Shown here one piece after another: positions 1 through 7,816 of a DNA stretch of 64,000 nucleotides. A program made the position numbers and the translations under genes. The stretch comes from Halosimplex litoreum (GTDB lineage Archaea; Halobacteriota; Halobacteria; Halobacteriales; Haloarculaceae). Within the stretch, counting starts at the first letter, position 1. Each line of letters opens with the position of its first letter. The stretch is from positions 3,905,836-3,969,835 of the forward strand of contig NZ_CP065856.1 of NCBI RefSeq assembly GCF_016065055.1, written 5' to 3'. A model generated the notes under the pieces. It was not told where the DNA came from. It saw only the letters and a list, made by a program, of their open reading frames with translations, and searched no databases.

Positions 1-132
1 CTCGTCGACGCCGACGGCCTCCACGAGGTCGACGAGGCGACTCGTCGTGCGGAACTCACACCACGACGGTTCCGGGTACTCGTGCAACCGGCGTCGGAGG
101 TCGATCGCGTCTGGCAGGTCTTCTGACGTCAT
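1..132 (-). CDS. M20 family amidohydrolase/peptidase, N-terminal fragment
   Basis: Only the first 44 codons lie in the window; the gene runs off the left edge. The start is read from the ATG complementary to 130-132. The peptide contains LRRRLHEYPEPSWCEF, the N-terminal signature of M20 amidohydrolases (aminoacylase, hippurate and aminobenzoyl-glutamate hydrolase type), in which His and Glu near the N-terminus sit close to the di-metal centre. Such enzymes remove acyl groups from amides in the cytoplasm. The exact substrate cannot be inferred from this piece. Confidence 0.75.
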   Translation of the reverse strand, partial: MTSEDLPDAIDLRRRLHEYPEPSWCEFRTTSRLVDLVEAVGVDE

Positions 133-160
133 CGCAGATACGTCGAGTAGACTGTCTCGC

Positions 161-170
161 GATATTTAAT
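161..170 (-). promoter_or_regulatory. TATA-like box of the M20 gene
   Basis: AT-rich ATTAAATATC (minus strand) lies about 34 nt before the M20 ATG, implying a leader of only a few nucleotides, as is usual for haloarchaeal promoters. Confidence 0.45.
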
Positions 171-349
171 CGTTCGCTCCGTCCGGCGAACGGTCGGCGA
201 CACGCGGACTCCCCGCCCCCGGGAGAGTGACCGAAGGGTCCGGTCAGCCGGTCGGTGTCGCACCTGCCTCACGGTTCTCGTGCCCGACGGCGGGATCGGC
301 GGGATATAGGTCGGTGGGGACCGACGCTCCGTTCACAGGTGAACACAGT

Positions 350-1003
350 GTGATTGTCCTCGCCACTGTCGCCATTCCAGTGGATCCGTTCCCAGTCATC
401 AACGCGGTCGGCCTCGCGGCGTTCGCCTTCGTCGGAGCGACGAAGGCGATACGCGAACGCTTCGACCTCTTCGGGGTCGCCGTCGTCGGTCTCGTGACCG
501 CGTTCGCGGGCGGGACGACGCGCGACCTGCTGGTGAATCGCGTCCCGCTCGCGCTCAGTTCACCGGTCGAGATCGCCGTCGGAACGTTCGGTGTGGTGGC
601 GGCTGTGGGCGTCGGCGCCGTCGTCGAGTCGGCAAACGACCATCCCGTGACGGTCTCCGCGGACGCGGTCGGGCTCGCGTCGTTCGCGACCGCAGGCGCG
701 ATCGTCGCGACGAACGCGGAGATCGGCGGGTTCGGCGTCGTCGCGCTCGCGGTGGTCAACGCCGTCGGCGGCGGGGCGTTCGCGGACGTACTCCTCGATC
801 GGTCCCCCTTCGTCTTGCTCGACGACTTCTACGCGAGTTGCGCGTTTCTGGGTGGTCTCGCCTACTGGCTCGCAGTCCAGCTCGGTGCGTCGGGAGAGCT
901 CTCGGCTTTCCTCTGCGTGTCAGTTACGTTCGGGACCCGCGTCCTCGCCGTGAGGTACGGGTGGGAGGTGCCGACGGCCCAGACTCTCCGAACCGCGGAC
1001 TGA
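350..1003 (+). CDS. TRIC / UPF0126 family membrane protein
   Basis: About 217 residues from the GTG at 350; the open frame extends upstream to 227, but that extension has no family character. The protein is almost wholly hydrophobic with six to seven predicted membrane segments. It shows the UPF0126 internal repeat: a first half with GLAAFAFVGATKAIRERFD and GGTTRD, and a second with GLASFATAGA and GGGAFADV. Relatives form trimeric intracellular cation channels (TRIC) and are K+-permeable; many prokaryotic members have no proven role. The neighbours give no operon clue. Confidence 0.85.
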   Translation: MIVLATVAIPVDPFPVINAVGLAAFAFVGATKAIRERFDLFGVAVVGLVTAFAGGTTRDLLVNRVPLALSSPVEIAVGTFGVVAAVGVGAVVESANDHPVTVSADAVGLASFATAGAIVATNAEIGGFGVVALAVVNAVGGGAFADVLLDRSPFVLLDDFYASCAFLGGLAYWLAVQLGASGELSAFLCVSVTFGTRVLAVRYGWEVPTAQTLRTAD

Positions 1004-1152
1004 TTCCGGGTCGAGAGGCCGGCTGCCTCCGAGAGCGGACTCCCAACACGGGGCCGAACGTCGCGGTCGCCCGACCGGTTGCTCGGCGGTCTCGACGGCG
1101 GTCGGACGGAAAATGGCACGTCCATCCCGGAGTCCCGGGAGCGAGGCGGCGG

Positions 1153-1902
1153 CTACTGCCGGGTCGCCCACTCGAGCGCGTCGAGCCAGAACTCGTCGTA
1201 GGCGTCCCACTCGACCAGGTCGAGGCCCCACTGGATGCCGGGGTCGGACGTGTAAGTGACGACGCGTCCGTCGCCGTGTTCGGAGACGGCCAGGAGCGGG
1301 TTCCCGTCGACCGTGGCGAGCTCCGTCGCGCCGTCGCGCACGCCCGCGACCTCGTTGTACCCGTAGACGACCGGTAGCGAATCGTCGCCAACGGAGTCCA
1401 GTAGGGGATGGTCCGGCTCCTCGATCGTCACCGCCGCCCCCTCCGGACGCTCCACGCGGTCGTCGTAGATCGGTCGGATGTCGACGGGCAGCGTGTCGGC
1501 GACCGGCGTGCCGTGCCAGTTCCCGACGCCCTGGTAGCCCTGGAACGTCATCCAGCCGCCGCAGTACACCAGGCCGCCACCGTCCGCGACGAAGTCCCGG
1601 ACGATTCGCAGGAGGTTCGGCCCGGGGATGCTGTCGGGGTGGAAGTGCGGTTCGAGGGTGCCGCGACTGAGGTCGCTGATGATCAGCGCGTCGTACTCCG
1701 CCAGTTCCTCGACGGACCGGGGAAAGTCCGTCATCGTGTCCGGGCCGTCGAGGAAGTCGACGGACAGGTCCGTCGCTTCCTCCAGCGTCTCGAGAAGCGG
1801 CTCGTAGTCCCGGATCTTCTGGTGAAACATCTTGAACGAGTCCGCACCGACGAAGTACTCGTTTGCCTGTAGCTTGTGGTCGCCGATGTACAGTACGTCC
1901 AT
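1153..1902 (-). CDS. GATase1-like (glutamine amidotransferase-like) protein
   Basis: 249 residues. The N-terminus MDVLYIGDHKLQ, the strand YDALIISDLSR, and GGGLVYCGGWMTFQGY with a Cys in the nucleophile-elbow position match the GATase1_like family (DUF1355 type), a class-I glutamine amidotransferase or ThuA-like fold. The C-terminal part (VVTYTSDPGIQWGLD) is also typical. Family members are thought to be cytosolic and often lie near sugar or amide metabolism genes, but the reaction is unknown. It is a single gene with its own promoter, and the 150 bp after the stop separate it from the convergent TRIC gene. Confidence 0.75.
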   Translation of the reverse strand: MDVLYIGDHKLQANEYFVGADSFKMFHQKIRDYEPLLETLEEATDLSVDFLDGPDTMTDFPRSVEELAEYDALIISDLSRGTLEPHFHPDSIPGPNLLRIVRDFVADGGGLVYCGGWMTFQGYQGVGNWHGTPVADTLPVDIRPIYDDRVERPEGAAVTIEEPDHPLLDSVGDDSLPVVYGYNEVAGVRDGATELATVDGNPLLAVSEHGDGRVVTYTSDPGIQWGLDLVEWDAYDEFWLDALEWATRQ

Positions 1903-2217
1903 CTACCGGAACCTCTGGACACTGCTATTTATATTTTGTGTCAGTCGATCTCACTCCCCCACGATCTCGGACGACGGCTTTCCCGCTCGCGGGAGATGGA
2001 GTGGTATCCGGGCGTTCGATCGGGGCGATTTCGCTACGTCGACGAGATCCCCGGCGAATGTGCCCGAGACGGGGATCTTCGACCGTTCGTCCGCAGCCGT
2101 CGAGCGATATTTTGGTATAGCCAAATGTGGTTTATGTGTTCACCAGCGGACGAGCTCGAATCGGCCAACAAACGGCTTTCTGACAGTTCCGACCGGAGAG
2201 TGCGTTTCGACGACGGC
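1903..2217. other. 315-bp intergenic region
   Basis: It holds the promoter of the GATase1-like gene at its left end and the 3' side of the recombinase gene at its right. A small inverted repeat TTTGG-TATAG-CCAAA lies at 2111-2125, about 90 bp beyond the recombinase stop. No coding frame with haloarchaeal codon bias is visible. Confidence 0.6.
1928..1937 (-). promoter_or_regulatory. TATA box of the GATase1-like gene
   Basis: AAAATATAAA on the minus strand is centred about 30 nt before the ATG at 1902, implying an essentially leaderless transcript. Confidence 0.55.
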
Positions 2218-3243
2218 TCAGAGGAGTCGATAGACGTGCTCGGAGTACATCTGGCGAACGCGGTCGCCCCAGTCGTGGGTGTAGGTATCGATGACGTCCT
2301 GGGCGACGTCGCCCCGGAGGTACTTGACGATCCCGCGGTCGCCGGTGCGGTCGCGGAGATGCGTCGTGAAGAAGTGGCGGAAGTAGTGGGGTGTGACGTT
2401 CTCCTCGGCGCCGCCGCCGTCTCGATACCACCCCTGGTCGCGTGCGTGGTTCTCGACGATGTGGTGGACCATGTCCGGGGTGAGGCGTTTGCCCCACTCG
2501 TCGGTCGTGCTCACGAACAGGGGATCCGCCTCCGACCGCGGATCCGGTCGCACGGCCAGCCACTCGACGAGCACAGAGGCGAGCTCGTCGTCGACGGGGA
2601 TCGTCGTCGCTCGCTTGCGTTTGTTCGACGCCGTCCGCCGCTGGCCGTTGTACTCCTCGCCCGCGCTCGGCGCGTCGTCGACGTAGATCGAATCGGGCTT
2701 GCCGTCCAGTTGCGGGCGATGGTCCCACTCGAACGGCGCCTCGGTCAGCGACAGGTCTCGTCTGTCGAGGTTACACAGTTCACCGGCCCGCACGCCCGTC
2801 TTCAGCAGTGTCATCACGACGGCTCTGTCCAGCGGATGGGTCACGTCGCCCACGAACGACCGCATCGCGGGGACCGTGATGTCGCGCCGCTCGGGGTCGA
2901 CGTTGATCGACTCGTCGATCTCCTCCAGAACGAGCGCCATCGGATTCTCCTCGAAGGCCCCGACCTCGGTCATGTACCCGTAGAAGCGGTGGAGATAGGA
3001 GGCGTACGTGGCGACCGTGCTCTCGCCGACCGACCCGCGTAGCTGGTGGATCCAGGCCATGCAGTCCCGGTGGTTCGCCTCGTCGAGCCCGAGGGTACGC
3101 TCGGTCAGATACGCCTCGAACTCCCGCAGGACGCGCTCGTAAGCGTCTCTCGTCCGCCGGCTCTTGCCCTGGAACGTGATGTCGTCGAGGAAGTACGCGA
3201 CAGGGTCCTCGGTGTCGGCCGACCCGCGTTCGACCTCACTCAT
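2218..3243 (-). CDS. Tyrosine recombinase (XerC/D-like integrase)
   Basis: 341 residues. An N-terminal SAM-like core-binding domain (about 15-100) is followed by a catalytic domain. Visible catalytic elements are R152 in KTGVRAGELCNL, basic residues about 208-210 in NKRKRATTIPV, H286-x-x-R289 in TPHYFRHFF, and the candidate nucleophile Y321 in VIDTYTHDW. The usual LGH box is replaced by YLRGD, so the second conserved His position is not obvious. It overlaps the upstream gene by 8 bp and is probably translated with it. No other phage genes are nearby, so a resident recombinase is as likely as an element integrase. Confidence 0.88.
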   Translation of the reverse strand: MSEVERGSADTEDPVAYFLDDITFQGKSRRTRDAYERVLREFEAYLTERTLGLDEANHRDCMAWIHQLRGSVGESTVATYASYLHRFYGYMTEVGAFEENPMALVLEEIDESINVDPERRDITVPAMRSFVGDVTHPLDRAVVMTLLKTGVRAGELCNLDRRDLSLTEAPFEWDHRPQLDGKPDSIYVDDAPSAGEEYNGQRRTASNKRKRATTIPVDDELASVLVEWLAVRPDPRSEADPLFVSTTDEWGKRLTPDMVHHIVENHARDQGWYRDGGGAEENVTPHYFRHFFTTHLRDRTGDRGIVKYLRGDVAQDVIDTYTHDWGDRVRQMYSEHVYRLL

Positions 3244-3667
3244 CGATAGTGTACCCGCCGTTGCGCCCGCTGTAGGTGATCTGTCCCTCGGCCTGGAGCC
3301 GCTGGAGGGCGTCTTCTAGCCCCGCTTCGATGTCGTCGGTCACCGCCTCGAGCAGCTGGTCCCACGACAGGTAGTCGTCCGAACGCAACGCGTCGACCAC
3401 CCTGTCTTCGAGGTCCGAGCCCTCGGAGTCGGCGCCCGAAGAAGCCCCGTTGGCGTCCGAGTCTGCGCTCACCTCGGTCCCGTCGGAACCGTCAGAACCC
3501 GTTGTTTCACCGCCGAAGCCCCGCCGACCTGCCTGGACCATCGTCCGCACGAACTCGCTGCGACTCATCCCGAGCGCCTCGGCGTGTTCGTCCCACTCCT
3601 CGCGTTGGTAGGCCGGGACGTACGTCCGCACCGCCGTCCGAGAGGTGTCTACGTCGGACTCTGCCAT
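3236..3667 (-). CDS. Small protein coupled to recombinase (DUF5805-like)
   Basis: 143 residues. The N-terminal third (TAVRTYVPAYQREEWDEHAE, then LGMSRSEFVRTMVQAGRRGF) looks like a ribbon-helix-helix or short DNA-binding module. A Gly/Ser/Asp-rich linker (about 53-85) follows, and the C-terminus (LEDRVVDALRSDDYLSWDQLLEAVTDDIEAGLEDALQ split over that span) resembles a small winged helix ending in GQITYSGRNGGYTIDE. From memory this is the haloarchaeal DUF5805 family found upstream of tyrosine recombinases. Its stop overlaps the recombinase start. A GAGGA Shine-Dalgarno-like run precedes the ATG. A role as recombinase partner or regulator is inferred. Confidence 0.75.
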   Translation of the reverse strand: MAESDVDTSRTAVRTYVPAYQREEWDEHAEALGMSRSEFVRTMVQAGRRGFGGETTGSDGSDGTEVSADSDANGASSGADSEGSDLEDRVVDALRSDDYLSWDQLLEAVTDDIEAGLEDALQRLQAEGQITYSGRNGGYTIDE

Positions 3668-4071
3668 CGAATCCTCACTGTACTGCCACCAGTATCAATC
3701 TACCGCTACGTTCACTGATAAACGAGCTATTTTGCCGAATCTTCCGGAGAGCGACGGGTTCGTACACGTTCTCTCGATGAACCGAAGACGCCCACTCACA
3801 AATAACCGTACGCAGCGGACACGGCAGTCCGTGGGGTCGCTTCCACCCTCGGTCGGTGGACCGACGTGCTGGTCACTTCGGTACGAATTCGAATCGATAT
3901 CGTACGGGGAATTCGAGAGATAGTTGACGTATCGTTGTCTTTCGCTTCCCCGTCCGGACCCTGCGGGTCGATAATGTCGCGATTACAATGGTCAGACACG
4001 CCGATAGTGCTACTGCGTATGTTCAGAAACTCGAACCACGGAGCTCGATCTTCCGAGGAGGTACTGTAGGG
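3668..4071. other. 404-bp divergent intergenic region
   Basis: It separates the recombinase pair from the small membrane-protein gene. Nothing in it shows haloarchaeal codon bias. A short stretch around 3890-3925 is rich in self-complementary EcoRI-like and ClaI-like hexamers but forms no long palindrome. I see no confident TATA box for the rightward gene. Confidence 0.5.
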
Positions 4072-4293
4072 ATGGTTTCCCAGGCGGAGAAGTGGTGGGA
4101 AGCGATCGGCGTCAGTGGCGCGATCATCCTGGGGTTGGTGCTGTTTTTCTTCCCCGAACCAGCGACGTCCGTGCTGGGAGTGATAATCATCGTGGCCGCT
4201 GCGTTCGTCTGGTTGGCAGTCGACATCAGACAGGAGCGGAGACACGAATCGGAGTTGCTGCGTGAGTCCTCGGCCGAGGAAGCGACCGACTGA
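4072..4293 (+). CDS. Small two-helix membrane protein
   Basis: 73 residues from the ATG at 4072, chosen because GGAGGT lies about 10 nt upstream and because the protein becomes coherent there; the open frame extends to 3988 without support. Two hydrophobic segments (about 13-30 and 35-52: AIILGLVLFFFPEP and VLGVIIIVAAAFVWLAV) are followed by a charged cytoplasmic tail rich in Glu and Arg. No function is recognisable. It stands alone and is followed by a stem-loop. Confidence 0.7.
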   Translation: MVSQAEKWWEAIGVSGAIILGLVLFFFPEPATSVLGVIIIVAAAFVWLAVDIRQERRHESELLRESSAEEATD

Positions 4294-4301
4294 TCGACGC
4301 G

Positions 4302-4320
4302 CACTGTCCCTTTCACAGTG
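4302..4320 (+). terminator. Stem-loop after small membrane-protein gene
   Basis: CACTGT and ACAGTG are separated by CCCTTTC, starting 8 bp after the stop at 4293. The stem is short and has no strong T-tract after it, so termination is only a guess. Confidence 0.3.
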
Positions 4321-4684
4321 ATCGAGCGAGAGACTCCGGTTGCCCCCTCCGACGGCGCTTGGTCGTGGGGCCCGTATCGCCCCGACTCCCCCTCGAGGTC
4401 GATGCTCACGTCCTCTATTCGGGACTGTGGATGCTACCTTGTGTATATCGACATGCGATGTACAGCGTACGACGTTCGAGACTGGGTCAGGCGCCTCGAT
4501 AGATGTAAAGTCCGGTCCGAAAAGCTATCCCACCCAGGAAGCGGTACCACCTTGCAACGGGTCGCCTGCGGCCGTAGAATGGAAGATTCCGTTCGGGAGG
4601 TCACACACGTGGGTCTGAGAACCGTAAGTGACTCGTCCCGACGGCTATCGCCGCTGTGTCGGTGGCGAACTTCCGCCGTTGTTC

Positions 4685-4715
4685 ATCGAATCGAGTTTCC
4701 ACCGAAAGATTCGAT
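4685..4715. repeat. Inverted repeat ATCGAATC/GATTCGAT
   Basis: Two perfect 8-bp arms (4685-4692 and 4708-4715) are separated by 15 bp within the gene-free region. No function can be assigned. Confidence 0.45.
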
Positions 4716-4828
4716 CTCCACGGGAGCGTCGAATCCCGTTCCGACAGCACTGCGAAATTTTTCACTCCGGACACCTTCGTCCGACAGGTTGCTACCAGTA
4801 CGTCCAGCGACGAGTCGCCGGCTTCGAA

Positions 4829-4847
4829 GCGCAGTGATACACTGCGC
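4829..4847. repeat. Tight hairpin, 8-bp stem and 3-nt loop
   Basis: GCGCAGTG-ATA-CACTGCGC is a perfect compact hairpin inside the gene-free region. It could end or belong to a non-coding RNA; no poly-T follows. Confidence 0.5.
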
Positions 4848-5187
4848 CACGAGCGCTCCGAATTGACAATCAGTACGTGATTCCGCCACCTCCGATAGTC
4901 GACTCCCTGACTGCGACCGGACGATGGCCGCCGGGGGTGGTGCGCCGTGACCGGTGCTACCCCTCTCGGCGAAAGGCCGTTCGACGGCTCACGTTCACGC
5001 AACCCCTGGGGGTAGCGCATGCGAGAACGCCCTCCCTCGCGGCACCCGCCAAATTTCGAGCGTTAGGGCCGAGAGCGGCGGATCTCGCACACGAAGCTGA
5101 TCCACACTCGCGAGGACTTGGTTCGAACGCTGTTAGCCTTCGCGGACTGCCCTACTACTAAGAGTTGTGATAGTAATTTCAGGCCGA

Positions 5188-5202
5188 CAAATTCCGAATT
5201 TG
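5188..5202. repeat. Inverted repeat CAAATT-CCG-AATTTG
   Basis: A perfect 6-bp inverted repeat with a 3-bp centre in the AT-richer patch of the gene-free region. It is compatible with a dimeric regulator site. Confidence 0.35.
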
Positions 5203-5289
5203 CGGCGATCATCCTCGCCCTCGAATCAGACACCGAATCACCGGAGAATTCCAAGTCGTGATCACATACTCCCGGATAAAGACCCTTAT

Positions 5290-5309
5290 TTGTGAGTGAC
5301 GGCTCACAA
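5290..5309. repeat. Inverted repeat TTGTGAG-N6-CTCACAA
   Basis: Perfect 7-bp arms spaced by 6 bp, in the form of an operator for a dimeric regulator. No gene start is visible close by, so the target is unknown. Confidence 0.45.
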
Positions 5310-5327
5310 TAGCGAGGAACTTCGTAC

Positions 5328-5384
5328 TTTTAGTTGTGTATCTCGTCGAACAACGTCGTGAGTTATACACAGATACAACTAAAA
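5328..5384. repeat. Long imperfect inverted repeat, 57 bp in all
   Basis: The left arm TTTTAGTTGT-gt-ATCT (5328-5343) mirrors the right arm AGAT-ACAACTAAAA (5371-5384), with one 2-nt bulge. A competing inner pairing, GTGTAT (5336-5341) with ATACAC (5365-5370), is also possible. The form resembles a miniature-element end pair, a strong RNA hairpin or a recombination site. It sits in the most AT-rich part of the gene-free region. Confidence 0.5.
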
Positions 5385-6954
5385 ATTGTTAATCGAGACC
5401 CAGACGGTTCGAGCTGCTCTCGGGGTGAGACGGTGCTACCGACGATCGGTCGAACGGCCCTCCACCCCTATCATTTCAGTGACTAGACAGGGCGGTCCGT
5501 GGAGCGAGGCTCGTACCGGTCAGTGACCGACTCACGGGCGCCGACGTCTCGGCTCCGAAGATCGATACCTTCTGGGCCCCGACGATCGCTCGGCGGGGAT
5601 GCGACCACACTCGCCCAGATCGTCGACCCACTCGGTCGGCGATGAGACGACGACGGATCGTGACCGACCGAACGGCCCGAAACCCTACTCGGTGGTGAGT
5701 CCGTCGGGTCCGGCGGCCCCGACCGACCCTACACTCCCGTCGGACGGTGCGACCGCGGAGCGGAGGCGGCGGAACTCGGCGGCTGGCCGCTACCTGTCCA
5801 CGGCGAGGGAATTCGCCGTTCAGGACAACCGTGAACCGATAGTCCCGGTGCTCCGGACCGACGGAACACGGTACTCTGGGCACAGCCGAATAGTACCGGC
5901 CGTGACGCCTGCCGCAGACGAACTCCGTCGACCCTGCTGTCGACGAACGCAGGGGCCGGGATACTCCCACGTGGCAGTGCACGAGACATTCTCTGGTGGG
6001 TGTTCCTCGAGTCTGACCTGTTAACTCCTCACGGGACTGCCCTGTACCACCGGATATCGTCGAGAGACTGCAGAGAGGTGGTGGTGGCTGGGAGTTCCGT
6101 AACGAGGCACGGGTCGGCCGGTCGATGCCCGGATCCGCCTCGCCCGACTCGGGAGCGGTCGCACCAACCGGGAGCGAACCGCTCTCCGCCGGGAGGGGTC
6201 CGTCGGGGCCCCCGACGCCTCACGACAAGGCGAACTACGTGACGCCTCGATCGAAGACCGGCAGCTACCGGGCGCGAGTACGACCTCTGACTTCGATCGT
6301 TCGTCGGGTTCCGGAAGTCGGTGCCTGGCGTCGACCGGTCCCCGGCGTCCGAGTGAACGAACGCAGCTGAACCCTCTGCGGCCGTGGCGTACTCGTCGAA
6401 CACCGTGCCCGGTGGGCCGACCGCGAGTCCGACTCGGTCGCTCCTCCGACGAGACCGAACTCTGCGAGTCCCGACGAAGTGGTCGGGATTGGGTCGAGCC
6501 GACACCGACCACAGATGGCGCTTAGACGCCGCTCTGTCCCCGCTCGCAGCCACTTTCCGTCCGAACGGGGCGTTATGTGTTTCTCGGCCCGTCTACGCAG
6601 CAGCGACTCTGGGCGACGGTGTGTGCGCCCCCGCTCGACCCCTACGCAGTGTCGCCGTGGTCCGGGTCCGCGGACGCATCGAGCCTCGAGACGGGCGTTC
6701 CTCGAGCGAGTCGCCCCGTCCGAGTCGACGGGGAAATTCGACGACACGGGTGGCGTTCGAATAAACATTCAGTCTCACCTATCAGAACTCGGTGTTCGAC
6801 GTGCTACCGGTAAACTACATGCTGCTATACGAAGTTCGACGGCCCCGCTCGAAACCGGTGACGAAACGACGCGCGAACGGGCCGCCGAAGCGGGAGCCGA
6901 CAGCTCACGCTCGGGAACCGGTAGACTGAGGCGGCGGTGGACCGAGGGCGTGGT

Positions 6955-7371
6955 ATGGACGAGCGGCTGCTTCGAGCGACGGCGAGCATCAGGGGCGCGG
7001 TCTGCTCTCCGGCAGGCACGACACTGACGATCCGCCGCGCCAGCGACGACGGATGGGAACTCCCAGGCGGCCGGATCAGAGAGGGCGAAGCCGTGACCGA
7101 CTGCCTCCGTCGGGAGCTCACTGAGGAGGTCGCTATCGACGCGACCGTACGCGAACCGGTCCACGCGCACGCGTGGCGAAACGACGACGGCGACGACCGG
7201 CTGGCAGTCTACTATCACTGCAGTGCCGTCGAGATGGAGCCGCTACTGAGCGACGAACACACCGAGGCCGAGTGGGTCAGCGAGGCGGTAGCCCGCGAGC
7301 GGCTCTCGGCGCCGCAGACGACCGCCGTCGCGAGAGCGATACGCGCCGATCGCCGCGAACGGACGGAGTGA
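6955..7371 (+). CDS. Nudix hydrolase
   Basis: 138 residues from the ATG at 6955; a GTG 18 nt upstream is an alternative. The Nudix box runs through GGRIREGEAV and RRELTEEVAI and fits G-x5-E-x7-R-E-U-x-E-E, except that the final conserved Gly is Ala. The WELPGGR lead-in and the C-terminal strand (EAEWVSEAVARERL) are standard for small MutT-like Nudix proteins. It is expected to hydrolyse a nucleoside-diphosphate-linked compound in the cytoplasm; the substrate is not predictable. It stands alone at the edge of the gene-free region. Confidence 0.85.
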   Translation: MDERLLRATASIRGAVCSPAGTTLTIRRASDDGWELPGGRIREGEAVTDCLRRELTEEVAIDATVREPVHAHAWRNDDGDDRLAVYYHCSAVEMEPLLSDEHTEAEWVSEAVARERLSAPQTTAVARAIRADRRERTE

Positions 7372-7542
7372 CGAGCGAACCGATCCGCTCCGACCGGAGC
7401 GCAGTGCGATTGACTGTTTCGGTGGCGACTGTTCGAAGCGGTGGGGGTCGTACGCCGAAACCAACAGGTGCGGTCGGGAACGTTCGCGGTCACAGACGGC
7501 GAACATCTCTCCCGCCACCGAGTCGACGAGCGTCCCGTCGGG

Positions 7543-7713
7543 TCAGGCCCGGACGTAGCGAGGCGTCGCGTCGCTCGCGACATCGCAGGCGGCGAGCCAC
7601 TCGCGGCATCCGAACAGGCAGCCGGTCCGGGACTGCTGGGTGACGACGGCGTTCCCCTCGGAGGAGTCGAGTTCGACGACTGAGCTCCGAACCGTCACCG
7701 TGAGAGCGCACAT
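7543..7713 (-). CDS. Unrecognised 56-residue protein
   Basis: An ATG complementary to 7711-7713 opens a 57-codon frame ending at TGA (7543-7545). Nearly every third codon position after codon 12 is C or G, as in known genes of this window. The product has a Cys-containing core (TGCLFGCREWLAAC) and no membrane segment. A GAGGAC stretch 10-15 nt upstream could act as a ribosome site. No family is recognised. It is convergent with the Nudix gene and would be skipped by annotation with a length cut-off. Confidence 0.5.
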   Translation of the reverse strand: MCALTVTVRSSVVELDSSEGNAVVTQQSRTGCLFGCREWLAACDVASDATPRYVRA

Positions 7714-7785
7714 CGGGTCGTCCTCGACGGCTCGGGACGTAACTGGACCCGAATTGCACGGTGAGCGACTGGCCCGTATCGGGTA

Positions 7786-7794
7786 GGTTTATCT
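7786..7794 (+). promoter_or_regulatory. TATA box of the oxidoreductase operon
   Basis: GGTTTATCT is centred 27 nt before the ATG at 7817, predicting a leaderless transcript for the oxidoreductase-epimerase-flippase genes. Confidence 0.6.
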
Positions 7795-7816
7795 CCGCGT
7801 CCGCCGACTAACTCGT

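Larger units (their letters stand above)
4294..6954. other. 2.66-kb region without a credible gene
   Basis: All open frames here are short, rich in Arg and Ser, and lack the Asp/Glu excess and GC-ending codons of the neighbours. The stretch 5160-5400 is distinctly AT-richer than its surroundings and contains several inverted repeats (5188-5202, 5290-5309, 5328-5384); others lie at 4685-4715, 4829-4847 and 5932-5954. It could be a decayed element, a non-coding RNA locus or a large control region. I could not recognise RNase P RNA, SRP RNA or a tRNA in it. Confidence 0.6.

Noticed and set aside
2111-2125. TTTGG-TATAG-CCAAA as an attachment site of the recombinase
   Set aside because: The arms are only 5 bp, no second copy was found within the window, and no element boundary is visible.
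5055-5140. Possible tRNA because of a GGTTCGAAC T-loop-like stretch
   Set aside because: No matching acceptor stem, D-arm or anticodon stem can be drawn around it.
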